From Alphaproteobacteria bacterium (GTDB lineage: Bacteria > Pseudomonadota > Alphaproteobacteria > Rhizobiales > Rhizobiaceae), in NCBI GenBank assembly GCA_024742485.1, contig JANSYK010000004.1:341332-405331 (forward strand): DNA of 64,000 nucleotides. Direction: 5' to 3'. Positions within the stretch are counted from its first letter, which is position 1. Every line of letters starts with the position of its first letter. The translations under genes and the position numbers were made by a program. Of the stretch, positions 39,556-48,554 are shown piece by piece. The notes under the pieces were generated by a model. It was not told where the DNA came from, ran no database searches, and saw only the letters and a list, made by a program, of their open reading frames with translations.

Positions 39556-40014
39556 TCAATGATCGAACCGCATGACAAAATTGGAGCGGTCAGCGGTCAC
39601 CGCAATTTTTTCACACAGCTTGCGGCCCTCCGATGGAGCACGCGGGGCGCTCAGATCCAATTCCCGCCATCCGCGTGTTTCACCCTCCTCGACGAGCAGA
39701 TCGAGCAACGCCTTGGCAATGCCCTTGCGGCGGTGTTCGTGATGAACATAGAGATGATCGACCTGGCCGATCCGCATGCCTGAAAGCGGATCGGGAAGAT
39801 CGTAGAAAACCAGGAAACCGACCAGGTCCCCGTCAATACGCGCCCCGAGAATCTCGGCCACGCGGTCTTGCAACAGTGTTTCCGCATAGAATTCATCGGG
39901 TCGCCGTGGCGCGCCCCTCTTGAGCGATTGCGCATAGGCCGCAATCAATGGGGCCAATTGGTGCGCATCATTCAATCTGAGGAGGGAAATATCGATGGTC
40001 GGCTGCTTGCTCAT
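39556..40014 (-). CDS. GNAT family N-acetyltransferase
   Basis: The 152-residue product shows the GNAT core: FLVFYDLPDPLSGMRIGQVD, VHHEHRRKGIAKALLDLLVE (acetyl-CoA loop), then RELDLSAPRAPSEGRKLCEK. The start at 40014 (MSKQPTIDISLLRL) is likely, but ATGs at 40023 and 40044 are in frame and no clear ribosome site decides. The acceptor substrate is unknown. Confidence 0.78.
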   Translation of the reverse strand: MSKQPTIDISLLRLNDAHQLAPLIAAYAQSLKRGAPRRPDEFYAETLLQDRVAEILGARIDGDLVGFLVFYDLPDPLSGMRIGQVDHLYVHHEHRRKGIAKALLDLLVEEGETRGWRELDLSAPRAPSEGRKLCEKIAVTADRSNFVMRFDH

Positions 40015-40260
40015 GGAAACCATTGTGTGGGTCAATCGATCCATCACGTCAAGTCCCACCACGCCGGATGAGAGCTGATGGTCACCTTGCCGGCAGGCAA
40101 CCGGCGGAAGGTCCGGCGTTTCTTAACCTTAACAAAAGCTTTATGCTGGCGCGCGTGGAACCGCGACTGTGAAAACCCTAATATGGGGGAACGGAAACCG
40201 CCGCCACGACGAAACAATAGTCAGAGTTGGTGAAAGCACCCCTAGCGTGAAGGTATTGTC

Positions 40261-40638
40261 ATGCCGGAAATCATGAAGACCCATGTCAAAACAGCGCGCA
40301 TTGCCGGCGCCCTGCTACTGGCCGCGTCCGCATTCGCCCTGCCCTCCGGGCCGGCAAGCGCCGATGACAATTCCGGCGCCCCATACCAGGTGGCTGACAG
40401 CAACAATCTGCCGACGCGAATTCCGGGGCTCGGAACGTTTTCGGGGGGCATCTCTGCCAAGCGGTTCAAGGGCAACGGAATCTATTTCAGCATCGACGGC
40501 AATGACCGTTATGTGCGTGGGCAGGGAAATCCCGCAAAAACCAGTCCGCGGCCAGGCGCCAAGATCATCGACATGCAGGATGCCCAGCATGACATGGATT
40601 GCGACAATCCCGGCGACGTCTGCGTTATAAGGCCCTGA
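40261..40638 (+). CDS. Small secreted hypothetical protein
   Basis: The product has 125 residues, or 121 if it starts at the ATG at 40273. A signal peptide (KTARIAGALLLAASAFALPS, then ASA) leads to a roughly 90-residue mature part with NGIYFSIDGNDRYVRGQGNP and two cysteines near the end (DCDNPGDVCVI). I recognise no family. It is convergent with the GGDEF gene with 12 bp between them. Confidence 0.6.
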   Translation: MPEIMKTHVKTARIAGALLLAASAFALPSGPASADDNSGAPYQVADSNNLPTRIPGLGTFSGGISAKRFKGNGIYFSIDGNDRYVRGQGNPAKTSPRPGAKIIDMQDAQHDMDCDNPGDVCVIRP

Positions 40639-40650
40639 GCCGCACTGCGA

Positions 40651-41850
40651 TCAGGTCGAAACCCTTGATGACCGCGATGAAAAACTGATGCCGGACAGTT
40701 TTGATGATCCGCCATTTTGGTCCTGCGTCCGGACACAATTGCGGCCTTCGTGCTTGGCCGCATAGAGCGCCGCATCCGCGCGCTTATAGGCGTCTTCTAT
40801 CCGTTCACCCGGAACCACCTCGGCCACGCCGAAGCTGGCGGTAAAGCGTGTTGCATTGCTGAGGTCCGGGTAACTTGTCGACGCGAAGGCAACTCGTAGC
40901 CATTCGGCAAACAGCCTGGCCGCGCGAATGTCCGAATTGCGCAGATAGATGCAGAACTCCTCGCCGCCGAACCGGCCGCAAATATCCCCGTCACGCGCAC
41001 CGGCGCGGATCAGCCGTCCGAATGCGGCAATCACCCGGTCGCCGACATAGTGCCCATGTTCGTCATTGATCGATTTGAACCGGTCCAGATCGCACAGGAT
41101 CAGGGATGTCGGTGTCGTGCTTTCCGTCTGGGCTCTGATTTTCTTGATCGTCAGATCAAATCCGTGCCGGTTGAGCAGCCCGGACAGGCTGTCGGTTTCC
41201 GACTGGCCCTTGAGATCCCTGAAAAGCCGGCCCGCCAGTCGCAGCGTCAAAATGGTCGCCAGACCGATGGTCAGCATCGCATTGTTGATGCTGATCACCA
41301 CGTCCGATGCAACCAGGCCATCGCCTGAAACAGCAGTCAATGTTCCCTGTATCGCCGGTCGCGACAGATAATTGAGAATCATCAAACCAAGAAGGAGCTG
41401 GAACACCCGGTCTCGCTGGCCACGCCCTGGAATGAACAGGATGTAGAGGCCGATCGCCTGGGCCACCGCAAGCGAAGACGAAGCCACAACGCTTTCCACC
41501 AACGTCCCCGGCCAGAGCTGTCCCACAATGAAATTACACACCAGCGTACCCGCCAGCAGGCCATCGATGAGCCGCCAGGGCACCGGTTTTTCGCAGTGCC
41601 ATGCGATGCCGACATTCAGGCAACTGATCGCCAGCATGTTGAGAGCAAAAACGATGAAACGGGAAAGTGGCGGCGCGGCGAACAATGGTGTGACCGCCTC
41701 CGCAACGGCCATCGCCAGAAATCCGACAAAGCACAACATCCACCAGAATGCCGGTTTTCTGCTGCGATCATAAAGATGTATGGCCGAGAAGCCGCAGACG
41801 ATCGCGGCCGCAAAGCCGATATTGTCCGCATGAATGAAAGAAGCGCCCAC
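40651..41850 (-). CDS. Membrane diguanylate cyclase (GGDEF domain)
   Basis: The 399-residue product has an N-terminal membrane half with about six or seven helices (IGFAAAIVCGFSAIHLYD, IVFALNMLAISCLNVGI and others). A C-terminal GGDEF domain follows: DSLSGLLNRHGFDLTI, LILCDLDRFKSINDEHGHYV, and the active site GRFGGEEFCIYL. The intact GGEEF suggests c-di-GMP synthesis. The product-inhibition RxxD upstream of it (RAGARDGDICG) may be present. The membrane part probably senses a signal; the fold class is unclear. Confidence 0.88.
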   Translation of the reverse strand: MGASFIHADNIGFAAAIVCGFSAIHLYDRSRKPAFWWMLCFVGFLAMAVAEAVTPLFAAPPLSRFIVFALNMLAISCLNVGIAWHCEKPVPWRLIDGLLAGTLVCNFIVGQLWPGTLVESVVASSSLAVAQAIGLYILFIPGRGQRDRVFQLLLGLMILNYLSRPAIQGTLTAVSGDGLVASDVVISINNAMLTIGLATILTLRLAGRLFRDLKGQSETDSLSGLLNRHGFDLTIKKIRAQTESTTPTSLILCDLDRFKSINDEHGHYVGDRVIAAFGRLIRAGARDGDICGRFGGEEFCIYLRNSDIRAARLFAEWLRVAFASTSYPDLSNATRFTASFGVAEVVPGERIEDAYKRADAALYAAKHEGRNCVRTQDQNGGSSKLSGISFSSRSSRVST

Positions 41851-41955
41851 CTATACCCCCGTCTTGACCATGGTCTATCAGGAAGGAGCTAATTTGAAGT
41901 AAACATGAGGATTGCTCAGGACTGGGTTAACACTTCCCTAACAGTGCAAATGCAA

Positions 41956-41979
41956 AGAGGCGGGATCTCTCCCGCCTCT
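41956..41979 (-). terminator. Rho-independent terminator of leuC
   Basis: AGAGGCGGGA (41956-41965) and TCCCGCCTCT (41970-41979) make a perfect 10-bp stem with a 4-base loop, 47 bp after the leuC stop. On the minus strand TTTGCATTTG follows, a moderate T-tract. Confidence 0.7.
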
Positions 41980-42025
41980 CCAGGGTCCTGTTATTTGCCG
42001 CTCGTCGAAGAGCTGACCCGCACTT

Positions 42026-43432
42026 TTACCAGTCGCGAATGTCGACAAACCGGCCGGCAACAGCCGCGGCAGCCGCCATGGCCGGTGACACAAGGTGGGT
42101 CCTGCCACGATAACCCTGCCGGCCCTCGAAGTTCCGATTCGAGGTGGAGGCGCAGCGCTCTTCCGGCTTGAGACGGTCATCATTCATCGCCAGGCACATG
42201 GAACATCCCGGCTCACGCCATTCAAATCCTGCATCGATGAAAATCTTGTCCAGCCCTTCGGCTTCGGCCTGCGATTTGACCAGACCTGATCCCGGCACGA
42301 TCATCGCGTCGACATCGGCGTGGACCTTGTGCCCGTCCACCACCTTCGCGGCAGCGCGCAGGTCCTCGATCCGTCCGTTGGTACATGATCCGATGAACAC
42401 CCGGTCAAGAGTGATATCGGTGATCTTGGTCCCGGCCGACAGACCCATATAGTCCAGCGCCCTTTTCTTCGATGTCCGTTTGTTTTCATCCTCGATTTCG
42501 TCCGGATCCGGCACGACACCGGTCACTGCGACCACATCTTCAGGCGATGATCCCCAGGAGACGATCGGCGGCAGGTTCTGGGCATCAAGCACCACGACCC
42601 GGTCGAAATGCGCACCCTCATCGCTCTTCAGCGACTCCCAGTGCGCCACCGCCTGCTCCCAGTGTTCATCCTTCGGCGCCATGGGGCGGTCCTTTAGATA
42701 GGCAATGGCTTTCTCATCCGGCGCGATCAGGCCGGCGCGGGCACCGCCCTCGATCGTCATGTTGCAGACCGTCATCCGGCCTTCCATCGACAATTCGCGG
42801 ATCGCCTGTCCGGCAAATTCGATCACATGGCCTGTTCCACCGGCCGTGCCGATCTCCCCGATGATCGCCAGGATGATGTCCTTTGCGGTGACCCCCGGCG
42901 GCAGGCTGTTGTCGACACGCACGAGCATGTTCTTGGCTTTTTTCTGGATCAGCGTCTGCGTCGCCAGCACGTGCTCCACCTCGGACGTCCCGATACCGTG
43001 CGCCAGGGCACCGAATGCACCATGGGTCGAGGTGTGACTGTCACCACACACAATCGTGGTGCCGGGCAGCGTGAAGCCCTGCTCGGGTCCGACAATATGC
43101 ACAATACCCTGACGGACATCGGCCTCGTGAAAATACTCCACGCCGAATTCCTCGGTGTTCTTGGCCAAGGCTTCGACCTGAATGCGGCTCTCTTCGTTCT
43201 TGATACCGTGAATGCGGTCCGCGGTGGTCGGGACATTGTGATCGACGACAGCAAGGGTTCTGTGCGGATGCCGCACCTTGCGTCCGGTATTGCGCAAACC
43301 TTCGAAGGCCTGCGGGCTTGTCACTTCATGCACGAGGTGACGGTCGATATAGAGCAGGCAAGTTCCGTCCTCCTGCTCATGGACCACGTGATCGTGCCAG
43401 ATCTTGTCATAAAGGGTTTTCGGTTCGGTCAT
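42026..43432 (-). CDS. leuC: 3-isopropylmalate dehydratase large subunit
   Basis: The 468-residue aconitase-fold enzyme isomerises isopropylmalate in leucine synthesis, with LeuD (not in this window). Substrate and [4Fe-4S] residues are in [36 protein letters not shown] and [20 protein letters not shown]. It starts [17 protein letters not shown] and is full length. A good terminator follows. Confidence 0.97.
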   Translation of the reverse strand: MTEPKTLYDKIWHDHVVHEQEDGTCLLYIDRHLVHEVTSPQAFEGLRNTGRKVRHPHRTLAVVDHNVPTTADRIHGIKNEESRIQVEALAKNTEEFGVEYFHEADVRQGIVHIVGPEQGFTLPGTTIVCGDSHTSTHGAFGALAHGIGTSEVEHVLATQTLIQKKAKNMLVRVDNSLPPGVTAKDIILAIIGEIGTAGGTGHVIEFAGQAIRELSMEGRMTVCNMTIEGGARAGLIAPDEKAIAYLKDRPMAPKDEHWEQAVAHWESLKSDEGAHFDRVVVLDAQNLPPIVSWGSSPEDVVAVTGVVPDPDEIEDENKRTSKKRALDYMGLSAGTKITDITLDRVFIGSCTNGRIEDLRAAAKVVDGHKVHADVDAMIVPGSGLVKSQAEAEGLDKIFIDAGFEWREPGCSMCLAMNDDRLKPEERCASTSNRNFEGRQGYRGRTHLVSPAMAAAAAVAGRFVDIRDW

Positions 43433-43674
43433 GAGAACACACTGTTCCGTTCGAATTGAGAAATTAAAGGGCGGCGCGGTCGAAGATACGCTCTAGAGGA
43501 GGCCGTTCGACTGGCGCAGCCGTGCAAAAAACCGGCCAGGAAGCCGCTTGTGATCATGCACGGGAAGAAAGGCGATCGAATCGCCACAGTGTGCGCGACC
43601 GCTGAAATTCAACCCGGCTCTGATCATCTCATGCATCATGGCGCGTTCTTACCAATCTTTCTCCTGCGCCGCAA

Positions 43675-44499
43675 TCAGCGGCCGGAAGGCTGCCTTTGAG
43701 CCTGTCGCAATCGCCGTTCCAGGGCGCGCAGTGCAAGCGACAGTCCAACGGTCAGCAGAAGATAGATATAGGCAACGATCGAGTAGGTTTCAAAGAATCG
43801 GAACGATCCGGATGCATAGACCTTTCCCATCTGCGTCAGGTCGGCAACGCCGAGCACAGAGACCAGCGAGGAATCCTTGACCATTGCGACAAAATCATTG
43901 CCGAGCGGCGGCAGGATCGTTCGCAGGGCCTGCGGCATGATGATCAGTCGAAAACGTTGCCAGCGGGACAGGCCAAGCGCCTTGGCCGCTTCAATCTGCC
44001 CGGCATCGACGGATTGGATACCGGCCCGGAACACTTCGGAAATAAACGCCGAATAACCGATCGTCAAAGAGATGATCGCACGCCAAAGCAGCGATATGTC
44101 ACGGACGCGAAGCGGCTCGATCAGCCCGGCATCCTGAAGCGGCAATGTCAGCCAGTTCCAGGCAAAGACAAAACCGGGCGCGCCGACAAAGGCAATGTAG
44201 AAAAGCATCACCAGGATCGGTACGCCGCGAATGATCTCGACATAGAACCGCGCAATCTGCCGCATGACCAGCGAGCCCGAAAGCCCCATCACGGCGATCA
44301 CCAGGCCAAGCGCCGACGCCAGCGCAAAGCCCACTACGGTTACAAAGATGGTGATCCAGACTCCTCTGGAGACCGTGACCAGAACCTGCGTGTAAAGATC
44401 GTTCGTCGCTATGATGATGGCGACAATCGCCGCAATGGCACCGGCTGCTACCAGCCAGTAGGGGAAATCCTGATCACCGGACGCGTTCGGAGCCGCCAT
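43675..44499 (-). CDS. Polar amino acid ABC transporter permease
   Basis: The 274-residue membrane protein has about six helices and the EAA loop SVDAGQIEAAKALGLSRWQR, which contacts the ATPase. It also shows FYVEIIRGVPILVMLFYIAF, typical of the HisM/GlnP family. It follows the binding protein gene after 80 bp. No ATP-binding gene follows; leuC is next, so the ATPase must be encoded elsewhere. Confidence 0.9.
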   Translation of the reverse strand: MAAPNASGDQDFPYWLVAAGAIAAIVAIIIATNDLYTQVLVTVSRGVWITIFVTVVGFALASALGLVIAVMGLSGSLVMRQIARFYVEIIRGVPILVMLFYIAFVGAPGFVFAWNWLTLPLQDAGLIEPLRVRDISLLWRAIISLTIGYSAFISEVFRAGIQSVDAGQIEAAKALGLSRWQRFRLIIMPQALRTILPPLGNDFVAMVKDSSLVSVLGVADLTQMGKVYASGSFRFFETYSIVAYIYLLLTVGLSLALRALERRLRQAQRQPSGR

Positions 44500-44579
44500 G
44501 GTTCAATCAAGGACCCGCAGGGGGGATGAACACTATCGCCAATCCGCCCCTCGCTGGCCCGCAAGCGTCAATCACCCGC

Positions 44580-45377
44580 TCACTTCCCCAGTTCGTATTC
44601 CAGGAACCATTTGGTGTTGAGCGCGTCGATCGTGCCGTCATCTTTCATGGAGGTGATTGCCGCATTGATCGGGGCGACAAGATCGGACCCCTTGGGGAAA
44701 ATGAAGCCGAAATCTTCTGTTCCCATGGCTTCGCCAACCAGCTTGAGCGCGCCATCGGAAGCTTTCACATAGCCCTTTCCAGCCGTCCCGTCGGTCAGGA
44801 CGAGATCGACATCGCCCGCCCGAAGTGCCTGGACCTGAGCGCCGAAAGTCTCGAACAACTTGATCCGCGGATTCTGTTCGTCGCCGTCAAGAACATCGTA
44901 GACGGCCACGTAAAACGGCGTTGTGCCGGCCTGTGCACCCACAAGGCCGTCGTCCAGCGCCGAAAAGCTCTTGGCGTCGGAGAACCGGCTTTCGTCGCCA
45001 CGCACCAGCATGAACATCTCGGACCGCATGTAGGGATCGGAAAAATCGACCTTCTCCTTGCGCTCTTCCTTGATCGTGATGCCGGTCATGCCAAGATCGT
45101 ACTGACCATCCGACACCGCCTGGATCATCGCATCCCAACTGGTGTTCTGGTATTCGACCTTCATATTGAGCCGTTTGGCGATTTCATCCATCGCATCATA
45201 TTCCCAGCCGATCTGCTTGCCGGATTTGGGATCGATGAACTGCAGCGGCGGATAGGCGTTTTCGGTGACAACGACGACCGATTTTCCGCCGAGGTCCGGC
45301 AGTTCGGCGGCAATGGCGCCCACATAGGACACAAGCGCCGCAAAAGCGGCCACGAGGGTGGTTTTGAAGACGGACAT
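44580..45377 (-). CDS. Periplasmic amino acid-binding protein of ABC transporter
   Basis: The 265-residue family 3 binding protein has a signal peptide [20 protein letters not shown], cut near AIAAEL. The mature part shows [40 protein letters not shown] and [20 protein letters not shown], all typical of the glutamine/arginine class. AAGGAG before the ATG at 45377 supports the start. The ligand is probably a polar amino acid. Confidence 0.9.
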   Translation of the reverse strand: MSVFKTTLVAAFAALVSYVGAIAAELPDLGGKSVVVVTENAYPPLQFIDPKSGKQIGWEYDAMDEIAKRLNMKVEYQNTSWDAMIQAVSDGQYDLGMTGITIKEERKEKVDFSDPYMRSEMFMLVRGDESRFSDAKSFSALDDGLVGAQAGTTPFYVAVYDVLDGDEQNPRIKLFETFGAQVQALRAGDVDLVLTDGTAGKGYVKASDGALKLVGEAMGTEDFGFIFPKGSDLVAPINAAITSMKDDGTIDALNTKWFLEYELGK

Positions 45378-45440
45378 GGAAAACTCCTTGCAACAGAGAA
45401 ACTGGAATTCGGACAATGTCACAAAGGCAAGGCGCTCCAC

Positions 45441-45469
45441 AAGATGGCACGCCGGAAGCACGCCATCTT
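45441..45469. other. Hairpin upstream of the amino acid-binding protein gene
   Basis: AAGATGGC (45441-45448) and GCCATCTT (45462-45469) form an 8-bp stem about 65 bp upstream of the binding-protein start. It may be a leader structure or the end of the rplS message. No T-tract follows on the minus strand. Confidence 0.3.
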
Positions 45470-45567
45470 CAAGAACGGGTTTTGAGGAATTCGACTATCA
45501 ATACCTTTGTCCCTATCCCTTTAGAACGGGAATCCGGTCAGGTCTGTTTGCCGAATGAAGCCGGCCC

Positions 45568-45671
45568 AGATCGTTTCCCGTTTTGTCAGAAACGGGACAA
45601 CGGTGTCTGTCATTGATTTTGTTGATGCAATACAGGTTTTGCCGATTCCGTCAAAACCTGAATGGCTCTAG
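45568..45671. repeat. Dispersed palindromic repeat, copy C
   Basis: Module 1 has CGTTTCCCGTTT (45572-45583) pairing with AAACGGG and following bases with a small bulge. Module 2 has a perfect CAGGTTTTG (45633-45641) / CAAAACCTG (45652-45660) stem. The copy ends inside the rplS stop codon region. It lies downstream of rplS and upstream of the ABC binding-protein gene. Confidence 0.75.
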
Positions 45672-46210
45672 TCGCCGGCTTTTTCCTCAGCCGGTGCGTC
45701 GGCGGCTTCCGCCGCAGCAGCGGCTTCTGCTGCTTCGGCAGCGGCCTTCTCGGCAGCCAGCGCCTGTGCGGCAGCAACTTTTTCCGCTTCGATGCGCGCC
45801 TTCTCGGCGGCAAAGGCCTGACGCTCGGCATCATTCAGCTTGCGTGTGCGCACATTGGTGTTTTCGACGATACGGGCAGACTTGCCGCGACGTTCGCGCA
45901 GGTAATAGAGCTTGGCGCGGCGAACTTTACCCCGACGCACAACTTCGACACCCTCAACCATCGGCGAATAGATCGGGAAGACACGCTCCACCCCCTCGCC
46001 ATAGGAAATCTTGCGGACGGTGAAATTCTCGTTGATGCCGCTGCCGGCACGCGCGATGCAAACGCCCTCATAGGCCTGTACACGGGTCCGGCTGCCTTCC
46101 GTCACACGCACCAGGACACGCACCGTGTCTCCGGGTGAAAACTGCGGCAATGTACGCTTGGCTTCAATCTTGGCGGCCTGTTCGGCATCCAGTGCACGGA
46201 TAATATCCAT
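45668..46210 (-). CDS. rplS: 50S ribosomal protein L19 with long Ala/Glu tail
   Basis: The L19 core is clear: [60 protein letters not shown] and [13 protein letters not shown]. After about residue 125 comes a roughly 55-residue tail rich in Ala and Glu. The E. coli protein has about 115 residues, so this is a long version, seen in other rhizobia. L19 sits at the 30S-50S interface. The gene ends the trmD-rplS side of the cluster. Confidence 0.96.
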   Translation of the reverse strand: MDIIRALDAEQAAKIEAKRTLPQFSPGDTVRVLVRVTEGSRTRVQAYEGVCIARAGSGINENFTVRKISYGEGVERVFPIYSPMVEGVEVVRRGKVRRAKLYYLRERRGKSARIVENTNVRTRKLNDAERQAFAAEKARIEAEKVAAAQALAAEKAAAEAAEAAAAAEAADAPAEEKAGD

Positions 46211-46376
46211 GGTCCTAAACCTTTCATTCTTCTGAAACGGTCAGAGCGCTCACTGGTCCCTTTGGATCAAGCCTCGGGGGTTTGCCGTTCCGGCAGGAGC
46301 GTATTCACCATTCTTTATTTGGTGGCTGTCGGATTCTTCCGATCGGTCGCGCAGATACACCATAGAAGCGCGAATG

Positions 46377-47081
46377 TCATCCCTTTGCGGGCTTTTTTTT
46401 GCCCGCTGGAAGGTCCGGTCGCCGTTCGGCCGTCAGCTTTTCGGATTCTGCCCGTCGCCAGGCATCGATTTCTCGATGATTGCCGGACAGAAGAACCGGT
46501 GGGATCGGTCTGCCTTCCCATTCGGACGGCCGGGTATAATGGGGGTGTTCCAGCAATCCGTCCTCGAAACTCTCCGTCACACCGGATTGCTGATTGCCCA
46601 TGACGCCAGGCAGCAACCGGATCACTGCGTCGAGCAATATCAGTGCTGCAGGCTCTCCGCCCGACAGGATGTAATCGCCCACCGAAACTTCTTGCAGGTG
46701 CCGCGCGTCAATCACCCTTTGATCGACACCCTCGAAGCGCCCACAGACAATCACCACGCCCGGTCCGCAGGCAAGGTCTCGAACGCGGTCTTGTGTCAGC
46801 GGTGCGCCGCGGGGGCTCATCAGCAGCCGGGGGCGTGGATCATCCACTGCGCTGACAGCATCAATGGCCTTCGCCAGAATATCCGGTTTCAAGACCATCC
46901 CGGCACCGCCGCCGGCCGGCGTATCGTCAACACTGCGGTGCCGGTCGGTCGCAAAATCCCGGATCTGGGTTGCCTCAAGGGTCCAGTCGCCGCGCTCCAG
47001 CGCCTTGCCGGCAAGGGACTCACCCAAATGTCCCGGAAACATCTGCGGATAAAGGGTCAGCACATCTGCGTCGAAGCTCAT
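46377..47081 (-). CDS. trmD: tRNA (guanine-N1)-methyltransferase
   Basis: The 234-residue SPOUT enzyme methylates G37 of tRNAs. It shows [34 protein letters not shown], the knot [20 protein letters not shown], and [16 protein letters not shown]. Its ATG overlaps the rimM stop by four bases. Confidence 0.96.
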   Translation of the reverse strand: MSFDADVLTLYPQMFPGHLGESLAGKALERGDWTLEATQIRDFATDRHRSVDDTPAGGGAGMVLKPDILAKAIDAVSAVDDPRPRLLMSPRGAPLTQDRVRDLACGPGVVIVCGRFEGVDQRVIDARHLQEVSVGDYILSGGEPAALILLDAVIRLLPGVMGNQQSGVTESFEDGLLEHPHYTRPSEWEGRPIPPVLLSGNHREIDAWRRAESEKLTAERRPDLPAGKKKPAKG

Positions 47082-47668
47082 GCGCCCTTCTCCGGTGTCT
47101 CGCCGGATTTCGAAGGCGGGCGGCGCTTGCGGCTGCCGGGGCCGGTTTCGGCTCCATCCAGCCCCGCGGCCACCGGGTCAACCAGAATGAATCCGGCTGC
47201 CACATCGATTTCAGGAACCGCCGCCTCACTGAACGGGATCATCACAGAGCGCTTTCCCGCATCCGCCAGCTCCAGAATATCGCCGCCACCGAAATTCTGC
47301 ACGGCCTGCACGGTTCCATAGGTCTTGCCGGCATTGTCGCGGACCTGAAGACCGATAAGATCGGCCTGGAAAAACTCATCATCCTCGAGGCTATCATCCG
47401 GAAGACGGCTTCTGTCGATATAGAGCGACGTTCCCTTCAGCGCTTCCGCAGCCTCGCGGGTTTCGACACCCGACAGGCGCATCACCACCACATTTTTCGC
47501 AGGCCGAACCGAACGGACCTCATAGTGCCGACCGGCCTCATCTTGCAGCGGGCTGAAAGTTTTCAGCGCCATTGGATCATCCGAATAGGCCCTGGCCCTG
47601 ACTTCACCGCGCACGCCATGCGGCGCGCCGACAACGGCCATCAACACCAAGTCGTCATTGCCGGTCAT
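47078..47668 (-). CDS. rimM: Ribosome maturation factor RimM
   Basis: The 196-residue protein helps assemble the 30S head. It begins [19 protein letters not shown] with the typical [20 protein letters not shown], and has the PRC-barrel part [20 protein letters not shown] and [20 protein letters not shown]. The frame extends to 47707, but the start at 47668 fits the family. Confidence 0.93.
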   Translation of the reverse strand: MTGNDDLVLMAVVGAPHGVRGEVRARAYSDDPMALKTFSPLQDEAGRHYEVRSVRPAKNVVVMRLSGVETREAAEALKGTSLYIDRSRLPDDSLEDDEFFQADLIGLQVRDNAGKTYGTVQAVQNFGGGDILELADAGKRSVMIPFSEAAVPEIDVAAGFILVDPVAAGLDGAETGPGSRKRRPPSKSGETPEKGA

Positions 47669-47758
47669 CGGACCATGATCCGTATCCCCACGCAAAACGG
47701 GCGGCATCGCAACGCCGCCCGCTTGCCCAATTGGGTCAATACATTCACGCCGGCGCGC

Positions 47759-48163
47759 CTATTCCGCCGCGGCTTCTTCCGCAGGAGCGGCTTCCTCGGC
47801 GGATGAGTCTGCTGCTTCAGCAGCGGCATCCTCGGCCTTGGCCTTGGCTTCATCCAGACGCTCCTGCGCCTTCTTGCCGGGCAGTGCCTTGTTCGGATTG
47901 TTGCGGGCCGGACGCTTGGCAAGACCGGCCTCGTCAAGAAACCGCAGAACACGGTCGGTCGGCTTCGCACCCTGTTCCATCCAGTGCTTGATGCGCTCTT
48001 CATTGAGTTCGACACGTGCCCCGTCCTTGGGCAGCATCGGGTCCCACTTGCCGACCCGCTCGATGAAGCGACCGTCACGCGGTGCGCGTACATCGGCGAT
48101 GACGATGTGATAATAGGGGCGCTTTTTCGACCCGCCGCGGGCCAGACGAATTTTCAATGCCAT
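47759..48163 (-). CDS. rpsP: 30S ribosomal protein S16 with acidic tail
   Basis: The product starts [20 protein letters not shown], then [19 protein letters not shown], unmistakably S16. The C-terminal 45 residues form an Ala/Glu-rich tail (for example [20 protein letters not shown]). The 134 residues exceed the usual 80 to 90. It heads the rpsP-rimM-trmD-rplS set. Confidence 0.95.
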   Translation of the reverse strand: MALKIRLARGGSKKRPYYHIVIADVRAPRDGRFIERVGKWDPMLPKDGARVELNEERIKHWMEQGAKPTDRVLRFLDEAGLAKRPARNNPNKALPGKKAQERLDEAKAKAEDAAAEAADSSAEEAAPAEEAAAE

Positions 48164-48241
48164 TTTCAGTTCCTTCAGTGTTTGTCCATTGTGGTTCGGT
48201 GTTGCGCTGCGCGGACGCAGCTTCAATCGATTGCGTGACCG

Positions 48242-48547
48242 TCAGCTGTTGCTTACCGCCTCGTGTCGAAATGCTTCATGGTGCCGGATGACTTCCTTGA
48301 TGATGAAGTTCAGGAAGGCTTCGGCAAAGTCGGAATCAAGATCGGCTTCTTCGGCCAACCGCCGGAGCCGGGCAACCTGTTGAGCCTCGCGATTTGGGTC
48401 GGCCGGCGGCAGGTCGAATTCCGCCTTCAGACGTCCAACAGCCTGGGTACAGCGGAATCGTTCAGCCAGCACATGGATCAGCGCTGCATCGAAATTGTCA
48501 ATGGAGCGGCGCAGTTCCATCAAGCGCTCGGTCGGGTCAGTCGTCAT
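48242..48547 (-). CDS. Chorismate mutase (AroQ type)
   Basis: The 101-residue all-helical protein begins MTTDPTERLMELRRSIDNFD. It carries the AroQ residues: Arg in LRRSIDNFDAALIHVLAERF, VGRLKAEFDLPPADPNREAQ, and FLNFIIKEVIRHHEAF. It converts chorismate to prephenate for Tyr and Phe. It lies between ffh (7 bp upstream) and rpsP, a known rhizobial arrangement. Confidence 0.88.
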   Translation of the reverse strand: MTTDPTERLMELRRSIDNFDAALIHVLAERFRCTQAVGRLKAEFDLPPADPNREAQQVARLRRLAEEADLDSDFAEAFLNFIIKEVIRHHEAFRHEAVSNS

Positions 48548-48554
48548 GCGAAAC

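Noticed and set aside
41928..41942. CtrA-like site TTAA-N7-CTAA upstream of the GGDEF gene
   Set aside because: One arm deviates from TTAA and such AT motifs arise by chance; no other support.
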